From assembly GCA_022484595.1 (NCBI GenBank), contig JAKVLB010000005.1, positions 1 through 64,000 on the forward strand: 64,000 nucleotides of DNA. The letters are read 5' to 3'. The DNA comes from Mageeibacillus sp. (GTDB lineage: Bacteria; Bacillota; Clostridia; Saccharofermentanales; Saccharofermentanaceae). The notes beneath the pieces were generated by a model. That model ran no database searches and was not told the DNA's origin. It saw only the letters and a program-made list of their open reading frames with translations. This document shows, in pieces, positions 34,538 through 44,307 of this stretch (position 1 is its first letter; every line of letters begins with the position of its first letter). The position numbers and the translations under genes are program-made.

Positions 34538-35977
34538 ATGGAGCAGATCAAAGCGAGATTTATGAGGCTGCCGGCGCATGCGGTGATAATGATCGTCTGC
34601 GCGCTGTATTCTTTCGCGGCCATATTTATACCAATCTACCAGCTGTTTGTGCAGTACGTGCCTCAGCGTACATATTCGCTGTTTACGCTGCTCATAAATC
34701 CACGATTCTACACACATCTGCGAAGCGGGTCTGTGGATATCAATTTTCAGAAGTTCGCGGTGTGGGTGTTTATCTTCACAATTATTGCAGCGGTCGCGGC
34801 ACTGACGCTTTGTCTGAGCTACACATTTTATTCGGATCGCCCGTCAAGGCGCAGAACCGGCTGTTTTGTCGTGATGGCGCTGTTCGTGCTCAGAATCGTT
34901 ATACATACATTTTCGCTGTCAAAGATAATCAGCAATGAGATGCTTGTCACAAACAATCTTACTCAGGAACGGCTGTATGTTGCCCAGACACTGCCTGGCA
35001 ATATTCTTACCATAGTGATGTTCATCGGCGCGGTGGCGTGCCTTTACGGAGCGATGGGGCTGCATATGAGTTACAGGCTGTTCGCGTATCCTTATATGGG
35101 CTGGATTGTGCTTTTTACGATTCTGCCGCTGATACTCATTCTGTTCAGGGCATTCTTTACAAAGGCAGCCGGCGGCGGTTATGAATTCACTTCGGCGGGA
35201 TTCGATGTTCTGTTCGAAAACAAGACCGTCACAACCTCATTTTACGGAGCGCAGGTCACGCTGCAGGAATACTTCTCGATATTTCTGAGAAGCCTTGATT
35301 ATGCTGTCTGGACGACAATCGGGTGCCTTATTGCGGGATATCCGATAGCGTACATTCTGGCGTCACGCGCCAAGCGCAGGAGGCAGAGCGGCAGCAGGCT
35401 TCTTATGCTGTTTGTGCTTCCGATGTGGATGAACACGATGCTCAGGACATATGCGTGGCGTGCGTTCTTCAGCGAGACCGGGGTTCTTAACACGATTCTC
35501 ATGCAGACCGGTATACTGAGCAATCCGGTGATGTTTCTAAAGAATGAGATTCTTTCCGACATTATCACGAAGCTTGTAATGACCAACGATTTTCTTCCGT
35601 TTATGATTCTTCCTATTTACTCGGTAATAATCAAGATAGACAAGAGCCTGTCGGAGGCGTCACTTGATCTTGGAGCAACACGTGTTCAGACGTTCACAAA
35701 GGTCATCTTCCCGCTCTCGCTCCCCGGCGTTATATCGGGAATACAGATGGTTTTCATGCCGTCGCTGACTTTCTATATGATTCCGGATATTCTGAATGAA
35801 GGTTCGAAAACAACTATTGGAAACACGGTGCAAAGCTTCATCCTGAACGAGAGCACGACATATAACCAGGCGGGCAACGTGCTGTCGCTTCTGCTTCTGA
35901 TTTTTGTGCTGTTTACCATGGGGCTGCTTCGCAATCAGGATAACGAGACTTCGGGTAGCGGAGGTATGGTGCTGTGA
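34538..35977 (+). CDS. potB: Spermidine/putrescine ABC transporter permease with long N-terminal extension
   Basis: Membrane permease of 479 residues; usual PotB proteins have about 280-300. The ATG at 34538 lies just after the potA stop, with GGAGG 12 bases upstream. The canonical permease begins near residue 185 (YPYMGWIVLFTILPLILILFRAFF) and carries the EAA loop EASLDLGATRVQTFTKVIFPLSLPG near 370. The first 180 residues add four hydrophobic helices (for example FAVWVFIFTIIAAVAALTLCL) of unknown purpose. The 3' end overlaps potC by four bases (GTGA). Confidence 0.88.
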   Translation: MEQIKARFMRLPAHAVIMIVCALYSFAAIFIPIYQLFVQYVPQRTYSLFTLLINPRFYTHLRSGSVDINFQKFAVWVFIFTIIAAVAALTLCLSYTFYSDRPSRRRTGCFVVMALFVLRIVIHTFSLSKIISNEMLVTNNLTQERLYVAQTLPGNILTIVMFIGAVACLYGAMGLHMSYRLFAYPYMGWIVLFTILPLILILFRAFFTKAAGGGYEFTSAGFDVLFENKTVTTSFYGAQVTLQEYFSIFLRSLDYAVWTTIGCLIAGYPIAYILASRAKRRRQSGSRLLMLFVLPMWMNTMLRTYAWRAFFSETGVLNTILMQTGILSNPVMFLKNEILSDIITKLVMTNDFLPFMILPIYSVIIKIDKSLSEASLDLGATRVQTFTKVIFPLSLPGVISGIQMVFMPSLTFYMIPDILNEGSKTTIGNTVQSFILNESTTYNQAGNVLSLLLLIFVLFTMGLLRNQDNETSGSGGMVL

Positions 35978-36780
35978 GATTTTTAAGACGATTTGTTCCG
36001 AACCTCTATATCGTTCTGGTTCTGGCCTTCATTTACCTGCCTATACTTATACTGATTGTATATTCGTTCAATGCCCTGCCAAAGTCTTTTATCTGGGGCG
36101 GCTTTACGCTCGACAATTATAAGAACCTGTTCTCGGGGTCAGACGGCTCCGGTATTCTGGATTCTCTTCTGATGACGCTCAAGGTCGCGGCGATAGCTTC
36201 GGTAACTTCGACTTTGTTTGCCGTGCTGAGCGCGCTGGGAATTGCCTATCTGTCAAGAAAGATGCAGGGTATCGTCATGGGCCTTACCTATGTTCCGAAT
36301 GTAATGCCGGATCTTGTCACGGGTATCTCGTTCATGCTTCTGTTCTCGTTTCTTGGCGTACAGAAGAGCGAGTTCACGCTGATAATGGCTCATATAGCGC
36401 TATGCGTTCCGTTTGCCATACTTTCAATAACACCGAAAATCCGTCAGCTCGACAAGAGTCTGTCGGAAGCGGCGATGGATCTCGGAGCGACAAGAGGGCA
36501 GACACTGAGACTTGTCATCATTCCGGAGATAATGCCGGGCATACTCTCGTCCCTGATGCTTACGTTCACGCTCTCGGTGGATGATTACCTGATAAGTAAT
36601 TTCAACGTGGACAGTTCGATACAGACTCTGCCGATGATGATTTATTCTATGGCAAAGCTGGGAGTAAACCCCAAGATGAACGCGCTCACGACGCTGTTGT
36701 TCTGCGCGGTACTTATACTGATGATTCTTTCAAATCTGTCGTCTATAAAGAAAAACAAGAAGCAAGGAGTAAAGCTATGA
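35974..36780 (+). CDS. potC: Spermidine/putrescine ABC transporter permease
   Basis: Second permease of the polyamine importer, 268 residues with six helices. The GTG start overlaps the potB stop. The EAA loop EAAMDLGATRGQTLRLVIIPEIMPG is near residue 167, and the N-terminal YLPILILIVYSFN stretch is typical of PotC. It ends in a Lys-rich cytosolic tail and overlaps the potD ATG by four bases, consistent with tight co-translation. Confidence 0.92.
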   Translation: MRFLRRFVPNLYIVLVLAFIYLPILILIVYSFNALPKSFIWGGFTLDNYKNLFSGSDGSGILDSLLMTLKVAAIASVTSTLFAVLSALGIAYLSRKMQGIVMGLTYVPNVMPDLVTGISFMLLFSFLGVQKSEFTLIMAHIALCVPFAILSITPKIRQLDKSLSEAAMDLGATRGQTLRLVIIPEIMPGILSSLMLTFTLSVDDYLISNFNVDSSIQTLPMMIYSMAKLGVNPKMNALTTLLFCAVLILMILSNLSSIKKNKKQGVKL

Positions 36781-37886
36781 ACAAGGTTATTAAGAAAACT
36801 GCAGCGGCCGTAACTGTTTTCGCTATGGCGGGATCGATGGCACTGTCATGCGGATGTTCGTCAAAGAAACAGCTCATCATTTACAACTGGGGTGAATATA
36901 TCGCGGAGGATACAATATCCAAATTTGAAGCGGCATACCCGCAGTATGAGGTCGTGTACCGCACTTTCGAGACGAACGAGACAATGTACCCCAACCTTTC
37001 CAACGGCTATGACGTCATAATACCTTCAGATTATATGGTCTGCCGTCTGATTGACGAAGACTGGATACAGCCGGTTGACTGGAGCAAGCTTCCGAACGTC
37101 GAGGCTAATATGGACCCTATGTTCAAGACAATGAAATATACCGACAACCAGGAAATATCAGACGAGGTTCTGGATTATGCAATTCCGTATCTCTATTGCA
37201 CAGTGGGACTTGTCTATGACGCTAATAAAATCAGCATTCCGGATGATACTACTGATCCGTCTGTTATATGGGGTGTGCTTTTCGACGAGGCGAACGCGGA
37301 CAAAGTAGGTATGTATGACTCTATGCGCGAATCAATCGGCGCGGCACTTAACTATCTTGGTTATTCGATAAATACTATGGATGAAGGACAGCTGGATGAG
37401 GCACTTCAGCTGCTGATAGACCAGAAGGCGAATCTCAGACCGGCTTACGGTGTGGACAACCTGAAGGATAAAATGGCTTCGGGCGAGCTTGCGGCTTCAA
37501 TCGCGTGGTCCGGAGACCATATCGTGATGCTCGACAGAATCGCCGAGCTCGGAAATACGGATATAGATTTGAAATATGTGCTGCCGAAGGGATCGAACTG
37601 GTCTGTGGACATGATGTGCGTGCCGACAAACTGCAAGAATTATGAAGGCGCGATGGATTTTATCAACTTCATGTACGACCCGGAGATTGCACTTGAGAAC
37701 TGCGAATACGTCGGATACTCAACTCCGAACGTCGCTGCAAAGGCAATGCTTGACCCGGATGTATCGGGGAATCCTTATTACTATCCGACCGAAGATATAT
37801 TCTCGACACTTGAGGTGTACTATACTTCAGATGCCCTGGAAGAGCGCTATACCGAGCTTTGGAACACTGTTAAAGCGAGTGCGTGA
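36777..37886 (+). CDS. potD: Spermidine/putrescine-binding lipoprotein
   Basis: Extracellular substrate-binding lipoprotein of the polyamine importer, 369 residues. A signal peptide ends in LSCGC near residue 26, giving the lipidated Cys. The PotD hallmark LIIYNWGEYIAEDTISKFEA starts directly after it, and the ligand-binding WGVLFDEANADKVGMYDS and AYGVDNL stretches follow. Binding is to putrescine or spermidine by family; which one cannot be told. It is the last gene of potABCD, and no clear terminator is seen before the convergent lipoprotein gene 33 bases away. Confidence 0.93.
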   Translation: MNKVIKKTAAAVTVFAMAGSMALSCGCSSKKQLIIYNWGEYIAEDTISKFEAAYPQYEVVYRTFETNETMYPNLSNGYDVIIPSDYMVCRLIDEDWIQPVDWSKLPNVEANMDPMFKTMKYTDNQEISDEVLDYAIPYLYCTVGLVYDANKISIPDDTTDPSVIWGVLFDEANADKVGMYDSMRESIGAALNYLGYSINTMDEGQLDEALQLLIDQKANLRPAYGVDNLKDKMASGELAASIAWSGDHIVMLDRIAELGNTDIDLKYVLPKGSNWSVDMMCVPTNCKNYEGAMDFINFMYDPEIALENCEYVGYSTPNVAAKAMLDPDVSGNPYYYPTEDIFSTLEVYYTSDALEERYTELWNTVKASA

Positions 37887-37919
37887 GGGGTTTGCCCGCA
37901 TAATCTCAAGCTTCGATTA

Positions 37920-38627
37920 TTAATTATCGATGTAGTCGTATGTGATGTCTGAAACTGTTCCGTCGGTGAAGAAGAACGACAGCTGGCTGTCGCCGGATTT
38001 ATAAGTTATTGAGTCGCCGTTGTCGGTATAGCCATCGCCATATGCGGCAACGACTTCGTCGGCGGACGCGCCTGTCGATATTCCTTCAAGTGTAGAGCAG
38101 TCAGCGCTGTTTATGTCGATGCTGCTTATATAGTAAGCACCGGCGGAAGGGCGCGTATAAAGAGTAAAATCACGATAGGTGTATATTTTGGTGATCTCAC
38201 CGCTTGTGCGGTTATTGCCGGATTGTGTGTTTCCGGACTGCCCGCTGCCTGAAGCTTCCGTGGACTGTTCATAATATTCATAACCTGTGCCAAGTGCTTC
38301 AATAACACTGTCGGCGGGCTGCCCCGGTTCTATGTCGGTTCCGTAATAGTTGAACACATACTCATCTGCAACTGTCGTTGACCTTGCAACGATAATGTCA
38401 TCGCCCGCTCCCGAACTCGCGGCGGTCTCAAGAGATGACGAGCTGCTCGACCGGCTCTCGCTCGGGTCAGAAACTCCGGACTCATCAGCGGGAATGGTTA
38501 CAATTGTTCCGACCTGTTCACCGTTGTCAAGTGTGACCGCAGTGCCTTCGGTATCGTGTGAAGAACAGCCGGACATCGCCGCCGCAAACGATAATAAAAT
38601 AATAAAGATGATTTTCCTGTTATACAT
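37920..38627 (-). CDS. Lipoprotein, unknown function
   Basis: Secreted lipoprotein of 235 residues. The ATG at 38627 is chosen because the signal peptide starts there (MYNRKIIFIILLSFAAAMSGC, lipidated Cys21); a longer in-frame start would overlap proB. A Ser-rich linker follows. Two similar segments (YYGTDIEPGQPADSVIEALG and INSADCSTLEGISTGASADEVVAAYG with TYKSGDSQLSFFFTDGTVSDI) look like repeats of a small beta-rich fold of the BLIP/SmpA kind. The ribosome site is weak (GAAAG). It follows proB and PBP1A on the same strand. Confidence 0.7.
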   Translation of the reverse strand: MYNRKIIFIILLSFAAAMSGCSSHDTEGTAVTLDNGEQVGTIVTIPADESGVSDPSESRSSSSSSLETAASSGAGDDIIVARSTTVADEYVFNYYGTDIEPGQPADSVIEALGTGYEYYEQSTEASGSGQSGNTQSGNNRTSGEITKIYTYRDFTLYTRPSAGAYYISSIDINSADCSTLEGISTGASADEVVAAYGDGYTDNGDSITYKSGDSQLSFFFTDGTVSDITYDYIDN

Positions 38628-38658
38628 AAATCTTTCAAATGTCCGTTTCCGGATGATT

Positions 38659-39474
38659 TTACCTGGCGGCGAAAAATGTGCCGATGTCGTCCTGATCCAG
38701 AATGCGCTCCAGAACCTGCGACTCTGAACCATCAGCAATGACGCCGTTGATACCGTGAGCTGTTACTTTCTCCATCGCTGTAATCTTGGTTGCCATGCCG
38801 CCGGTTCCAAGCCATGAGCCTTTGCCGGAGGTGAGGCCGAGCATGTCGTCTGTGACTGCTTCAACGAAAGAAATGCGTGAAGCAGAGGGGTTATCCTTGG
38901 GGTTGGCATCGTAAAGTCCGTCAACGTCAGACAGGATTACAAGAAGATCGGCGTTGGCCAGACAAGCTACATCGGCGGACAAAGTGTCATTGTCGCCGAA
39001 AGTTCCGTTGTGCATGATCTCCGTTGTAGAGACTGAGTCGTTCTCGTTAATTATCGGAATTATACCCATCTCAAGCAACGTCTCTATAGTGTTAGTTACA
39101 TTGGCGCGTGTCAGCTTGTCAGTGATACCGTCCTTTGTAAGCAGTATCTGACCGCAACGGTATGAATACTCGGAGAAACTGCGTGAATAGGCGTTCATAA
39201 GTTCGCACTGACCTACGGAAGCGATCGCCTGCTTCTCTCGCGTTGTCTGCGGGCGTGCGTTGAGTCCGAGATAGCCTATGCCGACGCCGATCGCACCGGA
39301 ACTTACAAGGAGAACTTCTTTGCCGCTGTTCATCAGGTCAGATATCGAACGGCACAATCTGTCGATTCCGCCGAGATTCATCTTGCCGTTGTCATAGGTA
39401 AGGGTGGATGTTCCAACCTTGATCACTATTCTCTTGACAAAATTTACTGCTACTCTTGAACCTGCGCTGCTCAC
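38659..39474 (-). CDS. proB: Glutamate 5-kinase (short form without PUA domain)
   Basis: First enzyme of proline synthesis, phosphorylating glutamate with ATP. It has 271 residues and lacks the C-terminal PUA domain of the 370-residue form. The amino-acid-kinase landmarks are RIVIKVGTSTLT, LLVSSGAIGVG, IPIINENDSV, and LVILSDVDGLYDANP. The GTG start is placed nine bases after GGAGAG. No proA is beside it. It lies between PBP1A and a lipoprotein gene on the same strand, probably one transcript. Confidence 0.92.
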   Translation of the reverse strand: MSSAGSRVAVNFVKRIVIKVGTSTLTYDNGKMNLGGIDRLCRSISDLMNSGKEVLLVSSGAIGVGIGYLGLNARPQTTREKQAIASVGQCELMNAYSRSFSEYSYRCGQILLTKDGITDKLTRANVTNTIETLLEMGIIPIINENDSVSTTEIMHNGTFGDNDTLSADVACLANADLLVILSDVDGLYDANPKDNPSASRISFVEAVTDDMLGLTSGKGSWLGTGGMATKITAMEKVTAHGINGVIADGSESQVLERILDQDDIGTFFAAR

Positions 39475-39562
39475 TTCTTAAATCTCTCCAAATAAATATA
39501 TAAATTAATGAAAGCACTGTAAAGAATATACTGTGCACCGCGAAAATGCAAGGCTGGCGGCC

Positions 39563-41890
39563 TTACTCTCCTCCTGCTGCCACGGTCTGCGGCGGTGTCT
39601 GGTCCGCATTCGGATCTGTTGTCGCATTCGGATCCACAGCCGGAGTTGTCTCAGCAGGGACTCCGTGAACGGGGCATGGATTGTCCTCTGTAGGGCACAA
39701 AGCGCTTCCGGTAACGAAGTAGTCTGTTATTGTTGTTCCGGCCGCACGGCACGCATCGGTCGCATAGTAGCCTGACGAGCATACCTGAACAGAAATAACA
39801 GTATCAGGTTTGACAAATTCCGCCGCCGGAAGATTCGCGTGAATCTTCTGCATGCAATACATCCATATTCTTACGGCATTGTTCCGGTCAGCTCTCGGAA
39901 TCTCGGTCTGACGCAGACGGTTGTCGTAACCGTACCAGACAGCCGCCGCATAATAAGGCGTAAAGCCGCAGAACCATTTATCGTTGTTGTCCGATGTTGT
40001 TCCGGTCTTGCCTGCCGTATCAATATGTTCTCCGGCGGAGTTGGTAATCTGCCCTCCGAACTTGGACGGTGTTCCGGAAGTAACAACGCCCTTAAGCATA
40101 TCGGCCATGAGAAAGCATGTCTCAGGTGAATAAACCTGATAAGAGACAGGGTCAGCCGTAAGGACAGCTGTGCCCTCACTGTCAAGTACCTGTGTATAGG
40201 CATGCGGTGCGGTGTAGGTACCGCCCGATGCAAAAGTGTTATAAGCTGCAGCCATCTCAAGAGTTGTCATACCTTTGGTAAATCCTCCGACAGACTGTGA
40301 AGGGAAAGAACCCTCGTCAGTGCGGTCTATGCCTACCTGCTTCAGATACCACAGAGCCGTATCACCGCCGACATTCGTCCAGACCTGTGCGGCTATGGTG
40401 TTGCGGGATTTAACGAGAGCCTGTCTGATGGTGATAGGACCAAGATAATCCCTCTCGTAGTTTACCGGCCATACCGCATCGGGATTTGAAGGGTCAAGAT
40501 GACATTCCTGGTCGATATAGGTGGTTCCCGGTGCGATAATGCCAAGTTCAAGTGCGGGGCCGTAGTCTATCAGCGGCTTGACGGATGATCCCGGATTACG
40601 GTAAGAACTGGTGGCGCGGTTCAGACTGAGGTTCATTGTTTTCTCTCCGTAACCGCCCTGCATCGCTGCTATGGCACCTGTCGAAGTGTTGATCACAACC
40701 ATTGACCCAGTCGGCTTCTCAGGATAATCGGAGATGGCGTCGGGGTCCTGCTGAAACAGATCCTGATTAGTGAAAGCTTCATCAAGAATGGCCTGGGTTC
40801 CGGGTTCGAGAGTTGTGTAGATGTGATAGCCGCGGTTATAAATGAGTGTAGAGGCGAGGCTGCGGGATATTCCCCGTGCCTCGGCGAGATCACCGATTAC
40901 CTCTGATATGGCGTACTCGGTAAAATATGAATTGACTTCGGAAGACGTGTCGTTATCCTGTGTCTTGAACACAACTTCAGTATTGAGAGCGTCATTATAC
41001 TGCTGTTCTGTTATGTAGCCCAGTTCGTACATCTTGCCAAGAATAATTCTCATGCGCCGCAGAGCATTGCGTCTGCCGGATTCTCTGAGCGGGTTATAGT
41101 AGGATGGACTCTTTGGCAGACCGGCAAGAAGCGCACATTCCGGCAACGTAAGCTCCGAGGCATCCTTGCCGAAATAGTTCTGCGCTGCAGCCTGAACGCC
41201 CACATAATTGTTACCCATAGGCGCAAGGTTCATATAAAGCTCGAGTATCTCGTCTTTGGACAGATTCTGTTCAAGCTGCATGGCGGAGAACCACTCCTGC
41301 ACCTTACGTGAGGTTGAGTGTTCATCCTGTCCGCTGATAAGCTTTACTGTCTGCTGGGTAATAGTCGAGCCGCCGTATGTCGCAGTGCCTCCGTGAGCCA
41401 GAGCAGACAGCAGAGCGCTGCCGATACGCTTGAGATCTATGCCCGAGTGCTCGTAGAAACGCTCGTCCTCGATTGATATCATGGCTTCGTCCATATATGT
41501 GTTCTTGACCTGACTTATCGGGACATAGATTCTGTCTACGTTCTCCGAACCGGTAAGCTTGGCGATAACATTTCCCTCGCTGTCGTATACAAATGAAGTC
41601 TGTGATTCCTCCGCAGTTGTCAGATCTCCTATTGACAGCGGCTTTGTGGTTGAAGCATAGCCCAGCAGCATGCCGGATCCGAAGCCTCCGAACAGGAAAC
41701 AGAAGCAGAGCACGAAAACAATAATCACCCTGAGGATGTCCCATATAAAACCGCGAATCTCTCGGCCGGCACTGCGGTTGAATCCCGATCTGGTCGGTTT
41801 GCCCCTGAGCTGACTTCTGAGCTCGTCAGCAAGGGCACTGTTCTCCGGATTGACCGGCTTGGATGAACGCTGACTTCGGTTTGAAGACAA
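39563..41890 (-). CDS. Class A penicillin-binding protein (PBP1A type)
   Basis: Bifunctional peptidoglycan synthase of 775 residues. TTG is the start, behind GGGAGG. A signal-anchor helix lies near 50-80. The GT51 glycosyltransferase follows with the catalytic Glu in EDERFYEHSGID and GGSTITQQTVKL. The transpeptidase carries SSVK (Ser of GSSVKPL), SRN (KSRNT) and KTGTT. The tail is Thr/Pro/Asn-rich. It acts on the outer face of the membrane, polymerising and crosslinking glycan strands. It is transcribed towards proB. Confidence 0.94.
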   Translation of the reverse strand: MSSNRSQRSSKPVNPENSALADELRSQLRGKPTRSGFNRSAGREIRGFIWDILRVIIVFVLCFCFLFGGFGSGMLLGYASTTKPLSIGDLTTAEESQTSFVYDSEGNVIAKLTGSENVDRIYVPISQVKNTYMDEAMISIEDERFYEHSGIDLKRIGSALLSALAHGGTATYGGSTITQQTVKLISGQDEHSTSRKVQEWFSAMQLEQNLSKDEILELYMNLAPMGNNYVGVQAAAQNYFGKDASELTLPECALLAGLPKSPSYYNPLRESGRRNALRRMRIILGKMYELGYITEQQYNDALNTEVVFKTQDNDTSSEVNSYFTEYAISEVIGDLAEARGISRSLASTLIYNRGYHIYTTLEPGTQAILDEAFTNQDLFQQDPDAISDYPEKPTGSMVVINTSTGAIAAMQGGYGEKTMNLSLNRATSSYRNPGSSVKPLIDYGPALELGIIAPGTTYIDQECHLDPSNPDAVWPVNYERDYLGPITIRQALVKSRNTIAAQVWTNVGGDTALWYLKQVGIDRTDEGSFPSQSVGGFTKGMTTLEMAAAYNTFASGGTYTAPHAYTQVLDSEGTAVLTADPVSYQVYSPETCFLMADMLKGVVTSGTPSKFGGQITNSAGEHIDTAGKTGTTSDNNDKWFCGFTPYYAAAVWYGYDNRLRQTEIPRADRNNAVRIWMYCMQKIHANLPAAEFVKPDTVISVQVCSSGYYATDACRAAGTTITDYFVTGSALCPTEDNPCPVHGVPAETTPAVDPNATTDPNADQTPPQTVAAGGE

Positions 41891-41984
41891 TTCCGTATCC
41901 TCCCATAAAACAAATTATAGAGCTTATTTTACCACGACTTCGGCTATAATTAGATTATAAATATGAGGCAAAGAAGGTAACGAA

Positions 41985-43616
41985 TTGGAAGAGCTTTATG
42001 ATATTGACATATCGGATCTTGGTACAGACGGGCAGGGCATTGGCAGGTTGCCTTCGGGGAAAACGGTCTTCATAGAAGGTGTGTTTCCGGGAGAACGCTG
42101 CAGCTGCAGGATTACTTCACAGACCTCAAAGTATGCCGTCGGTGAAGCACTTGATCTTCTTGTCGCATCTTCAGACCGCACGGGGAACTTCGTCAGGTTG
42201 TCAGGTCTTTCCGGCAGCATGCCGCTGGCTGCCCTGTCATATGAAGCCCAGCTCCGTTACAAGAAGAAGAAAGTGGGAGACTGTCTGGTCAGAATCGGAG
42301 GATTAGCGCCTGACCGGGTCTCGGAACTGCTGCATGACACGATACCCTGCGACCCTCCAAAACGCTACCGCAATCACATGCAGTATTCGATTGTTAACGG
42401 CAGAGCAGGTCTTCTGGCAAGTCACTCATCCGAACTCGGTGAATACAATGCCGAACTTATTGAATATGAGATTTTCTCCGGAATAAGGGAGTATGTCGAG
42501 AACGGATTCCGACGCTGTCCGACAAGGCTTTTCGAAGGCCTGGTGCTCAGAGGCTCAGAAAGGACCAAAGAGGTAATGGCGGAATTTGTTTCCGGGAACA
42601 CAGCGCCGCACGAGATCACAATCCGCGATTGTCGTGACTATCTTGACCGTACCGGCCTCTTGTCGGGACTGTCGGGCCTTTGTGAAGACGGAGGATTCAG
42701 GCTTGTATCAGTAACGCTGCGCATGACCGGTGACAAGGTCTCGCGGCGAACCCGCCGGGGGAAACGTGTGATTATCTCAGGCAATGATTACTATGATGAA
42801 ATCTTCTGCGGCAGGCGTTTCCGCATCAAAGCCGGCGCGTTTTTTCAGGTCAACATACCTCAGGCAGAGAAACTCATCGACATAGCTTCAGCCGTTTGCC
42901 GCGGCGCAGGCACAATATATGACCTTTACTGCGGGGCCGGTTCAATCGGTCTTTCGCTTGTCTCCCCGGGACAAAAGCTCCTTGGAATAGAGGTTGTCCC
43001 GGAAGCTGTCGCATCAGCGAAAATCAACCGCGGACTCGCTTTGTCCGGCGGTGAGCAGGATTGTGAATTCATATGCCGTGACGTTCTGAAAACTGATTTT
43101 GCAGCTATGATTGCTGCCGGCAGGATTCCGGCGCCGGATGCACTGGCAGTCGATCCGCCGCGAGCCGGCCTTAACCCCGGAGTAATCAGGAAGATTGCAG
43201 ACCTTGCGCCTTCTGACATAGCATACATATCCTGCGACCCGGCAACGCTTGCCCGCGACCTGAAGCAGCTGAGCGCAAAATATGTGATCACATGTATTAC
43301 GCCGGTAGATATGTTCCCGCATACAAGCAGCATCGAGACGGTAGTTTTATTGTCCAAACTTTCTTCGGCGAAGCATCATGTCACCATCGACCTCGGCATG
43401 GATGAACTGGATATTACAGCGTCGGAGTCGAAGGCTACTTATTCGGAAATCAAGACATATGTAATGGAACATACAGGCCTTAATGTGACGAATCTCAATA
43501 TCGCTCAGGTAAAGCGCAAGTGCGGGATTATAGAGCGTGAGAATTACAATCTGCCGAAATCTGAAGACAGCCGGCAGCCTAACTGCACGTCAGTACTATA
43601 TCTAAATCAACTCTAA
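41985..43616 (+). CDS. 23S rRNA (uracil-5-)-methyltransferase, RlmD/RlmCD type
   Basis: RNA m5U methyltransferase, 543 residues, with TTG start behind AAGAAGG. An N-terminal TRAM domain (residues 1-60), a central insertion and the C-terminal SAM domain (DLYCGAGSIGLSL, DPPRAGL, catalytic Cys in YISCDPATLARDL) are present. A further C-terminal extension of about 90 residues (DMDELDITASESKATYSEIK-like, ending VKRKCGIIERENYN) is typical of clostridial members. The cysteine cluster found in most family members before YEAQL is missing: the stretch reads SGLSGSMPLAALSYEAQL without any Cys. The specific uracil methylated cannot be told. Confidence 0.88.
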   Translation: MEELYDIDISDLGTDGQGIGRLPSGKTVFIEGVFPGERCSCRITSQTSKYAVGEALDLLVASSDRTGNFVRLSGLSGSMPLAALSYEAQLRYKKKKVGDCLVRIGGLAPDRVSELLHDTIPCDPPKRYRNHMQYSIVNGRAGLLASHSSELGEYNAELIEYEIFSGIREYVENGFRRCPTRLFEGLVLRGSERTKEVMAEFVSGNTAPHEITIRDCRDYLDRTGLLSGLSGLCEDGGFRLVSVTLRMTGDKVSRRTRRGKRVIISGNDYYDEIFCGRRFRIKAGAFFQVNIPQAEKLIDIASAVCRGAGTIYDLYCGAGSIGLSLVSPGQKLLGIEVVPEAVASAKINRGLALSGGEQDCEFICRDVLKTDFAAMIAAGRIPAPDALAVDPPRAGLNPGVIRKIADLAPSDIAYISCDPATLARDLKQLSAKYVITCITPVDMFPHTSSIETVVLLSKLSSAKHHVTIDLGMDELDITASESKATYSEIKTYVMEHTGLNVTNLNIAQVKRKCGIIERENYNLPKSEDSRQPNCTSVLYLNQL

Positions 43617-43752
43617 GCAAACACTAATCTTATCAGTAATGTTTGACTGCAATTGCTGACTTTGCCTGACAGGGCTTCAAATGCAAGTTGTTTAGTGATA
43701 AACTTCAAAATTATCAAATTTTTTAGAGGTGTATCTATGAGGAGGATGGAAT

Positions 43753-44040
43753 ATGAAAACTAATAAACCTTCTAAGATAATTATAGTAATTACTGTTATT
43801 GTGCTGGCTATTTTATTAATACCTTATGACCGTTCTGATTTATCAGATGGAGGAACAACAAATTATTATGCAGTATTGTATACGGCAACACATATGCATC
43901 AGATAAAATCAATGGATCATACAAATGCTGCTAACTATGAAACAACCATAACATATACTGAAGGATGGGTTATCCATGTTTTGGGTTATGAGGTTTATAA
44001 AAATGTTTCTGAAGTTGACGAAGTAGTTAGTCATAATTGA
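43753..44040 (+). CDS. Small membrane-anchored protein, unknown function
   Basis: Protein of 95 residues with one N-terminal hydrophobic helix (residues 8-24, IIIVITVIVLAILLIPY) and a short external domain. The DGGTTNYYAVLYT stretch and the late ending VLGYEVYKNV recall a family of small Bacillota proteins that often lie near ABC exporters; recognition is from memory. The ribosome site GGAGG is seven bases before the ATG. It is AT-rich compared with the flanking chromosome and is followed by a terminator, opening the ABC cassette. Confidence 0.72.
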   Translation: MKTNKPSKIIIVITVIVLAILLIPYDRSDLSDGGTTNYYAVLYTATHMHQIKSMDHTNAANYETTITYTEGWVIHVLGYEVYKNVSEVDEVVSHN

Positions 44041-44068
44041 ATTATTAATCTGAGACCACCCGGTTAAA

Positions 44069-44099
44069 GCGCTATAGTTTTGATCACTATAGCGTTTTT
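44069..44099 (+). terminator. Terminator after the small membrane protein
   Basis: CGCTATAGT and ACTATAGCG form a perfect nine-base stem with a seven-base loop (TTTGATC), followed by five T. Confidence 0.88.
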
Positions 44100-44307
44100 A
44101 TATGTAGAAAATTTTCCCTATGACGGAATGAAAATGTCCGAAATTATCCTATTAATAGAACTGTAATTTCTCGACAAACAAGTGTTCTGATTTTATGCTA
44201 CGTCTCATAAACAACCGTTACAGCTTTGATGAAGCTTTACGGAAACAAAACTTCTGCTGGGACTGAATATTTCAGGCACACGGAAGAAAAAGTTCAAAGA
44301 TGCTACA

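Noticed and set aside
37900-37930. Hairpin between potD and the lipoprotein gene as a two-way terminator
   Set aside because: The inverted repeat is short and AT-only and overlaps the stop codon; no convincing T tail.
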